Below, piece after piece: positions 41,235-49,849 of a stretch of DNA of 64,000 nt. Source of the stretch: Fen-549 sp050011315 (lineage in GTDB: Bacteria; Actinomycetota; Thermoleophilia; Gaiellales; Gaiellaceae). The notes beneath the pieces are model-generated. The model made no database searches. It was not told the DNA's origin and saw only the letters and a program-made list of their open reading frames with translations. Position numbers and translations under genes: made by a program. Location of the stretch: positions 1-64,000 of the forward strand of contig JBEKJI010000003.1 in the NCBI GenBank assembly GCA_050011315.1, written 5' to 3'. How positions within the stretch are numbered: position 1 is the stretch's first letter; each line of letters begins with the position of its first letter.

Positions 41235-42785
41235 TTACTTCGACGGCGTGTTCTGATGACAGCCGGATCCGAACGCGCATCCCTTCCAGACTTTCTTGGG
41301 AGCGACGAGCGAGAAGGGAACCGAGATGTCGCTGCCGTCGGCGAGTCGAGCGCGCAGATAAGTCGTCTTCGCCGGCTTGGGAATCTGGGCTTGGAAAATC
41401 CCGTAGCGGTTCGCATTCAGCTTCTTAACGAGCTTCCAGGTAGAGCCGGATTTGCGTTGGATCTGGACGCCGCCCGCGATGCTCTCCGGTGTTCGTCCCC
41501 AAACCGAGATGCTCGTCTTCGACCGGGGGAAAGCGACGAAGGGGAAGCGGAAGGCCGTCAGTGCCGGCTTGGCCTTGTCCAGCGAGACGTCATCCGGGTT
41601 GCTCTTGCTGATCGTGTACAGGCCTGACTGGTAGTAGGAGGTGGGCGTGAACGGCTGGTCGCGAACGAGGAACCAGGTGAAGAGGCTCACTCCGCCGCTC
41701 CATGACCTATAGAGAGCCTCTGAGACCCAGCGTGCCTCGAGCTGCATGGGAACACCCTTCGGATCGGGCGGGTTCGAGTCCCAGCTGAATTCGGTCACCC
41801 AGAGACGGGCTCCGCTGCCTGCCGCCACGTGGTTGGCGCGGATCGCCGTATTGAGAACCGCGAGCATGTCGCTCATGTTGCCGAGCGGAACGTCGCCACG
41901 GAAGTGCGCCTTCACGGAGGGGCCACCTTCGGTGTAGGGGTGCTGCGACCAGACGTCGAACTGCACGCGCGTCGTACAGGCCGACTTGTATGTCCAAACG
42001 TATGTGACTTTCTTTTTCGAGACCTTTTTGACCCTCTTTTCCGATACGCACAGCACCTTTTCCATGAAGGTCAACGGCCTTGCGCGAGTGCTGGCCGGAC
42101 CTCCGAACGGGGAGGTCTCGCCGGCGATGACCACGTTGCCGGAGGCGGCGTTGTGGATGGCTGCAGCCCCGGCGTTGAGCAGCGCGCGGTAGCTCAAATA
42201 GGCGACCGCCTTCTTGCCTGTCACCTGCGGGGATAGGTATCTCTTCAGGTTCGGCTCGTTCCAGATCGCCCAGTAGCGCACCCGTGGGAGGTCGTCGAAA
42301 CTACCGCTGTAACGCGTCGCCGCAGCGGTCGCGAAATTCGCGAACTGAGCTGCATTCGGCTTGTACCCGCCTGGAGTCGCCGGACGTGTCGAGGCGGTTC
42401 CCTGTGCCCAGACCGGTGCAAAAAGCAGCGACAGGATCGGTTGAAGACCGGCTGTCGTTGCAGCCCTGACGAGCGTGTCGAGAGTCGACCAGTTGTAGAG
42501 CGGGTCGGCTGGATCGGTGGGATGGAAGTCCGTCGGCATCGTCGTTCCGGAAGGAGCGATGGACGACCAGTCAGCGTTGATGCGAACGAACTTCGCGCCG
42601 GCTGCCTGCATGCGCTCGAACTGGATCGCGTCGAACTCGGGAGATCCCCAGCTCACGTAGATGAAGCCGGTATCGAGCCGCCCGGTGCTCGTCTTGATGG
42701 GCGAAACCTTGTACGCGCCAGCCGCGCTTGTTGCGACCGCGAAGATAGCGAGAAGTGCGCAAGTACCTCGAACGACGTGACGCAT
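41235..42785 (-). CDS. Secreted glycoside hydrolase, clan GH-A type
   Basis: The 516-residue protein starts with a signal peptide (CALLAIFAVATSAAGA). The barrel contains FVRINADWSSIAPSGT near residue 67, AIWNEPNLKRYLSP (about 173-186), in which E177 is the acid/base candidate, and LWVTEFSWDSNPP (about 328-340), in which E332 is the nucleophile candidate; this spacing is that of clan GH-A. About 120 residues after it form a beta-rich domain (TSISVWGRTPESIAGGVQIQ), perhaps binding carbohydrate. Near a polysaccharide locus it may trim or release polymer. ATG at 42785 begins the signal peptide. Confidence 0.85.
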   Translation of the reverse strand: MRHVVRGTCALLAIFAVATSAAGAYKVSPIKTSTGRLDTGFIYVSWGSPEFDAIQFERMQAAGAKFVRINADWSSIAPSGTTMPTDFHPTDPADPLYNWSTLDTLVRAATTAGLQPILSLLFAPVWAQGTASTRPATPGGYKPNAAQFANFATAAATRYSGSFDDLPRVRYWAIWNEPNLKRYLSPQVTGKKAVAYLSYRALLNAGAAAIHNAASGNVVIAGETSPFGGPASTRARPLTFMEKVLCVSEKRVKKVSKKKVTYVWTYKSACTTRVQFDVWSQHPYTEGGPSVKAHFRGDVPLGNMSDMLAVLNTAIRANHVAAGSGARLWVTEFSWDSNPPDPKGVPMQLEARWVSEALYRSWSGGVSLFTWFLVRDQPFTPTSYYQSGLYTISKSNPDDVSLDKAKPALTAFRFPFVAFPRSKTSISVWGRTPESIAGGVQIQRKSGSTWKLVKKLNANRYGIFQAQIPKPAKTTYLRARLADGSDISVPFSLVAPKKVWKGCAFGSGCHQNTPSK

Positions 42786-43210
42786 GGTCGCCCAGGGTAC
42801 ACGAAGCCGGCGGCCGCTCGCATGAAGATAGAAGAAGAGTTCTCGTCTTTGAGCGCTTCGCGTGCTCGTCACACCGACGGTCTACGCCGGAGCGGATTGT
42901 GCTCTTACGCCGCCCCGGAGCGAACTCCGCTCCGCCCGAACTAGCCCCGCCCGGACACGTCCCCCTCCCCGCGGTGTCAGACACCGTTTGGTGTCAAGGG
43001 GCGTACGTGCAGAAAGTGGAGCGCATCTTCCACAGTCAGTAAGCCCAGGGGAAAAGGGCGGCCGGTTTTCATAGAGACATGGCGGGCGCGGCTCACCTCG
43101 CGCTGTCCCCAACAGGCGAGACACGCGCGACAGAGTCGCGGTGGCTCACACTATCTCTCGCCGCCGAAAGTCGCAATGTTCTCCGGAGGAGGACGGACTT
43201 TCGGCGGGAG
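42786..43210. other. Intergenic region between the hydrolase and tRNA-Val
   Basis: About 425 bases with no supported gene. It contains the small palindrome at 42973-42994 and a GC-rich tract upstream of the hydrolase, where its promoter should be. Short frames on both strands are composition artefacts. Confidence 0.5.
42973..42994. repeat. REP-like nested palindrome
   Basis: GGTGTCAGACACC (42973-42985) is a perfect palindrome around one base, and ACACCGTTTGGTGT (42981-42994) is a second perfect hairpin that shares its ACACC arm. Such paired, mutually exclusive hairpins with a GTCAGAC core resemble REP elements mobilised by Y1 (RAYT) transposases. Only this copy was noticed in the window. Confidence 0.5.
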
Positions 43211-43283
43211 TGGGCGGTGCCGGGTTCGAACCAGCGACCTCCTGCTTGTAAGGCAGGCGCTCTCCCAGCTGAGCTAACCGCCC
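43211..43283 (-). tRNA. tRNA-Val (anticodon TAC)
   Basis: On the minus strand the 73-nt gene has a 7-bp acceptor stem (GGGCGGT with ACCGCCC), D arm GCTCAGCTGGGAGAGC, anticodon stem CCTGC/GCAGG with loop CTTACAA giving anticodon TAC, and T arm CTGG-TTCGAAC-CCGG style with GGTTCGAACC. The discriminator base is A. CCA is not encoded. All invariant positions are present and no intron is seen. Confidence 0.97.
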
Positions 43284-43577
43284 GAGCCGCAAGTGTTCCA
43301 CATCTAGCCTGCCGGCTCGAGTATCCAGCGCCTGATTGCGAAGGCGAGGGATCCCGAAGGCTGGGATTCCGAGCACGAGAAAAGGCACGACGTCGAGCGC
43401 GTAGAGAACGAGGACGTACGAGAGAGCGCGATTTTGCGGACGGCGCATGAATTTGGCGGATGGAGCAGAGCCCGTCTCTCGCTCGCGGAAGATCAAGAAA
43501 GTTCGTCGCCGGCGCTTGAACTCAAGCCGGAGCGGGTAAGGACGAAAGAGCGAATTGGTCGGCGAGATCGCTAAACC

Positions 43578-44330
43578 ATGGTCCTGAAGCTATTCCCACA
43601 CGCCTGGCTACTGATCGAGAGCGACCAGACGAGAATCCACGTCGATCCCTCGTATCTCGATCGTTTCTTCGAGAATCAACCGGGGAAAATCGAGTTCTCA
43701 CGCGGGCCCGACGGCGTGGACGGTCTTCCCGAGCCGATGGAGAAGGCCGATCTGATCCTGATCACCCACGGCGACTTCGATCACATGAATCCGGCGACGA
43801 TCGAGCGAATCCGCGACGAGCGCACGCGCGTGCTCGCGCCGCCACCGTGCGCGAGCAGCCTCGGCGGCTACGCCGACCCGGTTTCGGAGGGGGACGAGCT
43901 CACCATCGCTGGCGTCAGCATCGAGGTTGTGCCTGCCTACAACACTCCCGAAGGTCGTTCTACGAACAAGCACCATCTTCGCGGCGAGAGCGTCGGTTAC
44001 GTGATCGGTGTCGGCGGGAAGCGTCTTTACCATGCTGGCGACACCGATCTCATCCCGGAGATGAGCGAGCTCGGAAACCCGGACATAGCCTTCCTTCCGG
44101 TCGGGGGGACGTACACGATGGACATCGACGAGGCGGTCGAGGCGGCACTTCGGATCGAGCCCGGGCTCGCCGTACCGATGCACACCCGCCAGCAGGCCGA
44201 TCCACACGAGTTCGTGCGTAAGCTCGAGCGTCATCGCGCTGGCATCCGTGCGATCGCTCCCGCGACAGGGGAGCCGATCGAGGTTCCCCAACGAGCGGGC
44301 TCGGGCGAAGAAGGCAAGGATGGGGATTGA
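43578..44330 (+). CDS. Metallo-beta-lactamase-fold hydrolase (UlaG-like)
   Basis: The 250-residue protein has the metal motif LITHGDFDHMNP (H64-G-D66-F-D68-H69, the H-x-D-x-D-H version), KRLYHAGDTDLIPEM near residue 148, where the bridging aspartate lies, and VPMHTRQQADPHEF near 197 for the last histidine. The fold hydrolyses phosphoesters, lactones or similar bonds; the UlaG-like short form often acts on cyclic or phosphodiester substrates. The histidine-kinase gene follows closely, but the functional link is unclear. The ATG is preceded by GGCGAGATC, only a weak ribosome-binding site. Confidence 0.88.
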   Translation: MVLKLFPHAWLLIESDQTRIHVDPSYLDRFFENQPGKIEFSRGPDGVDGLPEPMEKADLILITHGDFDHMNPATIERIRDERTRVLAPPPCASSLGGYADPVSEGDELTIAGVSIEVVPAYNTPEGRSTNKHHLRGESVGYVIGVGGKRLYHAGDTDLIPEMSELGNPDIAFLPVGGTYTMDIDEAVEAALRIEPGLAVPMHTRQQADPHEFVRKLERHRAGIRAIAPATGEPIEVPQRAGSGEEGKDGD

Positions 44331-44436
44331 CTTGGCTAAGCGACGACCCGGCCAGCGGGCGCGTTCGTCTCGATCCGTCGCCCCCCCGGTATCCGCCGCC
44401 GAAGTACGGTCCAGGCCTTCCGCCGGAGGCGAAGCA

Positions 44437-45495
44437 ATGGTCTTTGAGCTATCACCGGCTTACGCATCCGCGCTCACGGATCACGTCGCCGAGGGAAGCG
44501 AGCAAACTCTGGCTCGCGCTCAGGAGCTGGGCTACGAGGCCCTTCAAGCGGGACTGGACTCCTCGGCCGTTATCGTCGCGCATCTCGAAAGCCTGCGCGC
44601 AGCCGGGCTGCTCGAGCAGGGAGAGGCAGGCAACGAGGCCGACGAGCGCAGGCAGCAATTTCTGCTTTCCTCTCTGGGGCCGTTCTCCGTTGTGCGTCAC
44701 CGTTACGAGCACGCTAACGAAGAGCTGGCGTGCGTCAACGAGACCCTGCTCGAACGAACGCGCGAGCTCGAAGCGGTCAACACCGAGCTCGAGGCCTTCA
44801 ACTTCTCGGTCTCTCACGATCTGCGCACCTCGCTTCAGGCGATTCTCGGCTTCTCGCAGACTCTCATCGCCCGGCACCGCCACGAGCTCAAGCCGGAGGC
44901 CGCCCGCTTTCTCGATCTGATCCTCGAGAGCACTCGCGGGATGGGGGAACTGATCGACGATCTGCTCGGTTTCTCTCAGGCCAACCGGGCGCCGCTCGAG
45001 TACGAGCCGGTGGATATCGCGGCGCTCGCCCGGAGCGCGATCAGCGAGCTCGAGCCGCAGCTCAAGGACCGGAAGCTCGAGGTGGTCTACGGAAGTCTTC
45101 CTGTCGTCCGCGGTGACCGGATACTGCTCAAACGCGTGCTGGTGAATCTCCTCTCGAACGCGATCAAGTTCACGAACGGGAGGCAAGAGGCACGAGTCGA
45201 GGTCGATTCCTTTCAGCAGGACGGCGAGCGAGTCATCTTCGTGCGCGACAACGGCGTCGGCTTCGACATGGAGCTGTCCCACCGGCTCTACCGCGTCTTC
45301 GAGCGTTTGCATCGCGGCGACGAGTTCGAGGGAACCGGGATCGGGCTGGCGCTGGTCGAGCGCATCGTCGTTCGCCATGGCGGCCGGATCTGGGCGGAAT
45401 CCGTCCCCGGAGAGGGCGCGACCTTTTACTTCACGCTCGAGCCTGCGGAGGTCGCCTCGGCGACGCCCGAGCGGGCCGCGGACGCCGTCGACTGA
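44437..45495 (+). CDS. Cytoplasmic sensor histidine kinase with RsbU-N-like domain
   Basis: The 352-residue protein starts with an RsbU N-terminal-like helical domain (FELSPAYASALTDHVAEGSE, about 4-55), which in anti-sigma-cascade phosphatases docks onto a partner switch protein. A short coiled linker leads to HisKA with FNFSVSHDLRTSLQAILGFS (H127) and a HATPase domain: N-box LVNLLSNAIKFT (N241), G1 DNGVGF (271-276), F-box YRVFERLH and G2 GTGIGLALV (299-307). There is no membrane helix and no adjacent response regulator, so it is an orphan kinase. ATG at 44437 has CGGAGG at the right distance; earlier in-frame starts overlap the upstream gene. Confidence 0.88.
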   Translation: MVFELSPAYASALTDHVAEGSEQTLARAQELGYEALQAGLDSSAVIVAHLESLRAAGLLEQGEAGNEADERRQQFLLSSLGPFSVVRHRYEHANEELACVNETLLERTRELEAVNTELEAFNFSVSHDLRTSLQAILGFSQTLIARHRHELKPEAARFLDLILESTRGMGELIDDLLGFSQANRAPLEYEPVDIAALARSAISELEPQLKDRKLEVVYGSLPVVRGDRILLKRVLVNLLSNAIKFTNGRQEARVEVDSFQQDGERVIFVRDNGVGFDMELSHRLYRVFERLHRGDEFEGTGIGLALVERIVVRHGGRIWAESVPGEGATFYFTLEPAEVASATPERAADAVD

Positions 45496-45667
45496 GGGCC
45501 GATCCCGCCAGATCTGCACGCCCGATGCGGCCGTTCCGCGGCGCCAGCGGCCGCCCGGACCGCTTGACGCACTACCAGTGCGCCTTCACGGCCCGTCCGA
45601 CCCCTGGCATCCACGGCCCGACCCCCTCAGTCGCACATCTCCACCGGGATGGGTCCCGAGGTAGTCG

Positions 45668-46771
45668 TCAGACCGAGAGAACGCGCAGCGTTGCCCGGAT
45701 CACGGCCAAGCGCGGAAGCGCCGGCATGAAGGCGAGGTAACGCGGGCGCCATTCGCTCGGCTCGAAGCGAGCTTCGTAGCGCGCCATCGCGCCGAAGCCG
45801 TAGCGATGATCTACCCGGCGGATCGTACGCGCCAGCACCCGTCCGATCCAGCGCGCCCGAGGGTCGAGCTGCTCGTGGATGCCGCGCATCGGGGCCAAGG
45901 CGAAGGCCGCGCCGGCGGCGCCGTCCGCAGCCAGATGAGTCAATGCCTCGGCGATCATCAGCTCGGTCGCGCCGTTGACCGATTCGGGCGCGCGGAAGGA
46001 GTCTTCCAGGTACCAGCCGTCGCTGGCCGGTATATAGGCGCAGGAAAGAGCGGCCTCGGCGCGACCGTGGCGGCGCGCGATGTAGATGCGCTTGAAGGAC
46101 GCCTGCTCGAGTGGCAAAGCTCGCATGAAGGAATTCGACTCGCGCTTCTTCAGCGCGGCTCGCCAACGCTCGAGCACGTCCAGAACCTCGGCCTCGACCG
46201 CGAGATCGCGGCTTTCGCCCGGTTTGTATTCGCTGACCTCCACGTCAAGCCGGCGCGCATGGTTCACTGCCCAGCGAAACTTCTTCCCCCGGTCGCCGCG
46301 CGGCGGCCGCCAGCGGGCTAGGTCGAACCACGGCTCCTCGCCGATCTTCAGCGCCGAGAAGCCGACTTCGATCGCCACTCTCGCGGTCTGCTCGGAGACC
46401 GCGACGAGACAGACAGACCGGCGCTCGGCGCGCATCTTCTGCGCGAAGCCTTCGAGCAGAGTGGGGAGCTCCTGCTCTGGGCAGAGGGGGTCGGTCCAGA
46501 CGACGGCGGCGCGCGGCGATTCGAGGTAGCAGACGATTCCGTCTGCAAGCGAGAAGGTCTGCCACGGCGCCTCGTAGCGCAGCAGGAAGGAGAGCGGGGC
46601 GGTGCCGAAAGCGGTGAGCTTCTCGAGCAAGATGCGAACGCTACCGGCAGTCGTCGAGGGCGCGACGGCGGATCCGTTACCGCTGATCGCTCTCATTCTC
46701 AGCCGTGAGCCGAGGCCGTTGCCGCGTGCTGGTGCCACTGTCTGATCATCTACGACTGCTCGCTTCAACAC
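45668..46771 (-). CDS. DUF2156 protein, MprF synthase-domain type
   Basis: The 367-residue protein has the double-GNAT fold of the phosphatidylglycerol aminoacyl-transferase domain: PLSFLLRYEAPWQTFSLADG, WFDLARWRPPRGDRGKKFRW and later WYLEDSFRAPESVNGATELM. In MprF this domain moves an amino acid from aminoacyl-tRNA to lipid; here no flippase half is attached, so the acceptor may differ. GTG at 46771 is preferred because CCGGAGAAACCA precedes it; the next ATG is 46696. The Arg/Pro-rich extension open to 47155 is rejected as non-coding composition. Confidence 0.85.
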   Translation of the reverse strand: MLKRAVVDDQTVAPARGNGLGSRLRMRAISGNGSAVAPSTTAGSVRILLEKLTAFGTAPLSFLLRYEAPWQTFSLADGIVCYLESPRAAVVWTDPLCPEQELPTLLEGFAQKMRAERRSVCLVAVSEQTARVAIEVGFSALKIGEEPWFDLARWRPPRGDRGKKFRWAVNHARRLDVEVSEYKPGESRDLAVEAEVLDVLERWRAALKKRESNSFMRALPLEQASFKRIYIARRHGRAEAALSCAYIPASDGWYLEDSFRAPESVNGATELMIAEALTHLAADGAAGAAFALAPMRGIHEQLDPRARWIGRVLARTIRRVDHRYGFGAMARYEARFEPSEWRPRYLAFMPALPRLAVIRATLRVLSV

Positions 46772-47028
46772 TGGTTTCTCCGGGTAGTCGTTCGGGAGTC
46801 TCTCAAACGAAGACGGACGGAGCCGCTCGGACGGCACCCCGCCCGTCGAAATTCGGCTTCTCAGTTGCGTTTTCCCTGGATCGGGGAGTTCAATCCCGGA
46901 CCGCGGCGCGCGGCGGGGAGTGGTCAAACGAGCCGTTGGCGGATTCTCGTGTCCGCAGCCTGCCGAAAGCAACGGCCGCGATCCTGGCCGGCGAGTCCCG
47001 AGCGCTCGCGGCCTGAACCCGTTCGGGC

Positions 47029-47376
47029 TCAACGCCCGCGGCAACAACGCCCGCGAGAGCAACGCCCACGACGACGGTGTCCGCGTAGGAGCAAGGCGGC
47101 CGAGACCAGTCCGAGTGCCGAGAGCGCGCGGCCGAGATCGATCGACGGCTTCCACTCGACCGAGTCGCCGCGGATTACGAAGGCACCCACCGGCCTCGCC
47201 CGCAAGCCAAAACCGCCGCCCGCGTTCTGCTCGCGATCGCCGCCTCCGCCTCCGCCGCCCTGAACCTGCGCGACCGGGATGATCGTCACCTCGCCGCGCT
47301 CGATCGGCTCGCCGAAGACACGGCTCACCGTCATCGCCTCACGTGCGCCCGCGAGCATTGCATCGATATCGGGCAT
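47029..47376 (-). CDS. GerW/YtfJ-family protein
   Basis: The 115-residue protein matches the sporulation-protein YtfJ (GerW) family: REAMTVSRVFGEPIERGEVT, IIPVAQVQGGGGGGGD and FGLRARPVGAFVIRGDSVEW, with one C-terminal hydrophobic stretch (LSALGLVSAALLL) and a basic end. Spore formers use it in spore germination, but it is widespread in non-sporulating actinobacteria with unknown job. A clear AAGGAGGAGACC precedes the ATG. The SDR gene lies 30 bp upstream, so the two are probably cotranscribed. Confidence 0.88.
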   Translation of the reverse strand: MPDIDAMLAGAREAMTVSRVFGEPIERGEVTIIPVAQVQGGGGGGGDREQNAGGGFGLRARPVGAFVIRGDSVEWKPSIDLGRALSALGLVSAALLLRGHRRRGRCSRGRCCRGR

Positions 47377-47406
47377 GGTCTCCTCCTTGTCTACGGACGT
47401 ACTCTC

Positions 47407-48126
47407 TCAAACTCCGCCGCGCCGCGGTACCAGGCTCGACTCGGCTTCGCCTGACTCGATCAGCGAGAGAATCGCCTCGGCGACCCTCTCGGGCGGGTCT
47501 GCGGGCGGGATGCCCGGCGGCGGGTCGGCCATCGAATGTTCGTCGGCGCCGATTGCGTTTCGCTCCAGATCGGTGTCGGTGATGTAGGGGTAGATCACCG
47601 AGACGGCGATGCCGTCGGGCGCGAGCTCCTCGCGCGCGACCAGAGAAAGGTGGTTGAGCGCGGCCTTGCTGGACGAGTAGCCGGCCGAGCCGGTGAGAAT
47701 CATCTTCGTCGTTCCCGAGCTGACGTTGACGATCGCGCCCGAGCCCTGGCGGCGCATGTGCGGGATCACGGCCTGCATCGCCGCGAGCGCCCCGACCAGG
47801 TTCAGCTCCAGGATCGACCGGTAGTCGTCGAGGCCGATCGCCTCGACGGGAGCGTTGAAGTCCTGGCCGGCGTTGTTGACCAGGCAGTCGACGCGGCCGA
47901 AGCGCTCGACGGTGCGCTCGACCAGAGCGCTGATGTCGTCGGCCTTGCGCAGGTCGGCTCTGACGGCGAGGGAGCCGGGGATCTCGGCTCCGGCCGCGCG
48001 CAGCGCCTCTTCGTTTCGCGCCGCGAGGACGACCTTCGCGCCCCTCGAGCCGAGCAGTCGCGCGGTGGCGAGCCCGATTCCGCCGCTGGCGCCGGTAACG
48101 ATGACCACCTTCCCGTCGATCTGCAT
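47407..48126 (-). CDS. Short-chain dehydrogenase/reductase
   Basis: The 239-residue classical SDR has TGASGGIG (11-18) for the cofactor, NNAG (84-87), and the catalytic serine in NVSSGTT and Y150-S-S-S-K154. It ends in a substrate-loop region with proline-rich GIPPADPPERVAEAILSLIE. The likely reaction is NAD(P)-dependent alcohol/ketone interconversion; substrate unknown. GGAGAGATC precedes the ATG at 48126. It heads a leftward pair with the GerW gene. Confidence 0.93.
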   Translation of the reverse strand: MQIDGKVVIVTGASGGIGLATARLLGSRGAKVVLAARNEEALRAAGAEIPGSLAVRADLRKADDISALVERTVERFGRVDCLVNNAGQDFNAPVEAIGLDDYRSILELNLVGALAAMQAVIPHMRRQGSGAIVNVSSGTTKMILTGSAGYSSSKAALNHLSLVAREELAPDGIAVSVIYPYITDTDLERNAIGADEHSMADPPPGIPPADPPERVAEAILSLIESGEAESSLVPRRGGV

Positions 48127-48179
48127 GATCTCTCCTCTTCCTTGCTCGATCGGATGCCTGATACCCGATCAAGCGGAGG

Positions 48180-48602
48180 TTAGTCGCGCACGAAGCGATC
48201 GAGCGCGGCCCGATGGGATCCGCTCAGCTTGCCGTCTCGCGATTTCAGCTCGAGGCGAATGTCGGCGGGATCGCAGCTCAGGCGCCTGCGCATGCCGCGG
48301 AACATGCTGCCGGTGGCGATTGTGTAGGTCGTGAACAGGCCGATCTTCTTCCCGGTCAGGTCGGGCAGGCGGCGGGCGAAGGCGATCCAGATCCGCTCGG
48401 GATGCTGCAGGACGAAGATCGCGCCGCTCGTCCAGCAGCCGAGCATGAGGTAGTCGGTGCCCTCGAGATCGGCGGGCGAGAACTCTTCGATCGAGACGAC
48501 TTTTACGGCGACGGAGTTGTTCTCGAGGAAGCGGCGGATCTCCTCGGCCAACTGTATCGTCGTTCCTGTTCTCGAGTGACAGACGACCAGCGCTTTCTTC
48601 AT
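48180..48602 (-). CDS. Flavodoxin-like protein
   Basis: The 140-residue protein starts KKALVVCHSRTGTTIQLAEE (the FMN-phosphate loop S-R-T-G-T-T), then YLMLGCWTSGAIFVLQHPER and KKIGLFTTYTIATGSMFRGM for the isoalloxazine side. It is shorter than a full flavodoxin of about 150-170 residues but has the expected order. It probably carries electrons for a flavoenzyme. Start ATG 48602 has GGAGGAGAACGG upstream; an in-frame extension to 48647 is rejected. Confidence 0.88.
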   Translation of the reverse strand: MKKALVVCHSRTGTTIQLAEEIRRFLENNSVAVKVVSIEEFSPADLEGTDYLMLGCWTSGAIFVLQHPERIWIAFARRLPDLTGKKIGLFTTYTIATGSMFRGMRRRLSCDPADIRLELKSRDGKLSGSHRAALDRFVRD

Positions 48603-48705
48603 CCGTTCTCCTCCTCCGGGCGGCGCGGGGCAGAGCCTAGCGGGCATGAAAGCGATACCGGTGCGTCGGCTAGGAATCTCGAGGTTTCGGAACTACGATC
48701 CGGCC

Positions 48706-49188
48706 ATGAACAGAAGATCGCTCGTCTCGTTGCTGGCGCTGCTGTTGCTCTTGGTGAGTGCGATCGGAGCGCTGGCGGCGTCCAAGCGTACGTACACGTA
48801 CACCGGTAAGACCAGCGCGGGGGAACCGGTCAAGCTCAGCATCGGATTCACGACCTACAACAACTCGACCTGGGTCATGTACCAGGAGTACGGCTACAAC
48901 ACCTGTGCCAACGGCAGTGCCTGGGCGGTGAACGGCGGCGTTCACGTCCAGAAGGACGGCTCCTTCGGGGATCGCGACGTGACCAAGTACAAAGGCGGAT
49001 GGGTACGGATGATGATTGTCCACGGGAAAGTTTCCGGCTGGGATGCGAAGAGAAAGGCCTGGAAGAAAGCTACGGGGACATTCCGCGTGTTCGCCAACGG
49101 GCCCGCCTACGAGGACGATAACGGGGTCTCTCACCCCGCTTACCAGTGCGATGACACGTTTCACTGGACTGCAACCAGGCGCGGCTGA
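48706..49188 (+). CDS. Secreted protein of unknown function
   Basis: The 160-residue protein has a signal peptide (LVSLLALLLLLVSAIGALAA), then KRTYTYTGKTSAGEPVKLSI and a beta-rich body with several Tyr, Trp and Gly residues and three cysteines. It may be a small extracellular beta-sandwich, but no family is recognised. ATG at 48706 is the start of the signal peptide; an upstream in-frame ATG at 48646 only adds charged residues. A short run of five T follows the stop. Confidence 0.75.
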   Translation: MNRRSLVSLLALLLLLVSAIGALAASKRTYTYTGKTSAGEPVKLSIGFTTYNNSTWVMYQEYGYNTCANGSAWAVNGGVHVQKDGSFGDRDVTKYKGGWVRMMIVHGKVSGWDAKRKAWKKATGTFRVFANGPAYEDDNGVSHPAYQCDDTFHWTATRRG

Positions 49189-49322
49189 CGAGGCCTTTTT
49201 ATAAGCAACGGTGCTCGCCGGGCGCTGCCCACCAGTAGCCAGGCGAACGCCGGCGCCACGACACATGGCATGACGCCGGACATCTGGCGCGAGTCGCCGT
49301 GTAGCGGCGGCAGCTAACCGAT

Positions 49323-49355
49323 ACCTGCAACTTGCAGTATCTGTAAAATGCAGGT
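49323..49355. promoter_or_regulatory. Putative MarR operator dyad
   Basis: ACCTGCA at 49323-49329 is matched by TGCAGGT at 49349-49355 as perfect inverted arms, and TGCAACTTGCA (49326-49336) forms an additional palindrome. The site lies immediately before the MarR start at 49358. The outer arms are about 26 bp apart, fitting two helical turns. Self-repression of the regulator/exporter pair is the expected mode. Confidence 0.6.
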
Positions 49356-49357
49356 AG

Positions 49358-49849
49358 ATGCGCGCCTCGAAGAACGATTCCGCTTTGATCGACCGGCAGG
49401 CCGATGAGCTCACTCGCCACTGGCTCGAACTCGGTCACAGAATCATGAGCCGGAAGCTCTCTTCATCGCTGCACCCGGAGCTGGCGGGCAAGCTCTCGGG
49501 CGGGCAGCTGCACGCACTGATCCTGCTTTCGGAGTGCGGTGAGCCGCGGATCAGCGAGCTCGCCGCCGTGCTCAGCCTCGATGAGAGCACCGTCACGCGC
49601 CTCGTCGACAAGCTCGAGGCCGTCGGCGTTGCCGAGCGCCGGCGCTCGGCGATCGACCGGCGCTCTACTAGCGTCGCTATAACCGCGGCCGGACGCGACA
49701 TCGTCGCGCTCGCACACGAGCACGAGCGTGCCTTCCTGACCGAGGTACTGACCGCGCTCGATCCCGCCGAGCGGGCCGAGTTCGTGCGCCTGACGGCGAA
49801 GGCGGCCGAGGCGCTACGTCTGCGTAGCGCGGAGGTCGTGGGCAAGTGA
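49358..49849 (+). CDS. MarR-family transcriptional regulator
   Basis: The 163-residue winged-helix protein has SGGQLHALILLSECGEPRIS, the recognition helix LDESTVTRLVDKLEAVGVAE and the wing RRRSAIDRRSTSVAITAAGR, in the usual order and length. MarR proteins dimerise and bind palindromes near their own gene; a dyad lies 2 bp upstream. The next gene, a multidrug exporter, starts within its stop (GTGA), so the regulator very probably controls both and senses an exporter substrate. Confidence 0.93.
   Translation: MRASKNDSALIDRQADELTRHWLELGHRIMSRKLSSSLHPELAGKLSGGQLHALILLSECGEPRISELAAVLSLDESTVTRLVDKLEAVGVAERRRSAIDRRSTSVAITAAGRDIVALAHEHERAFLTEVLTALDPAERAEFVRLTAKAAEALRLRSAEVVGK

Noticed and set aside
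46772..47155. 128-residue N-terminal extension of the DUF2156 protein
   Set aside because: The extension is Arg/Pro/Ser-rich, overlaps the end of the GerW gene, and GTG 46771 has a proper ribosome-binding site.
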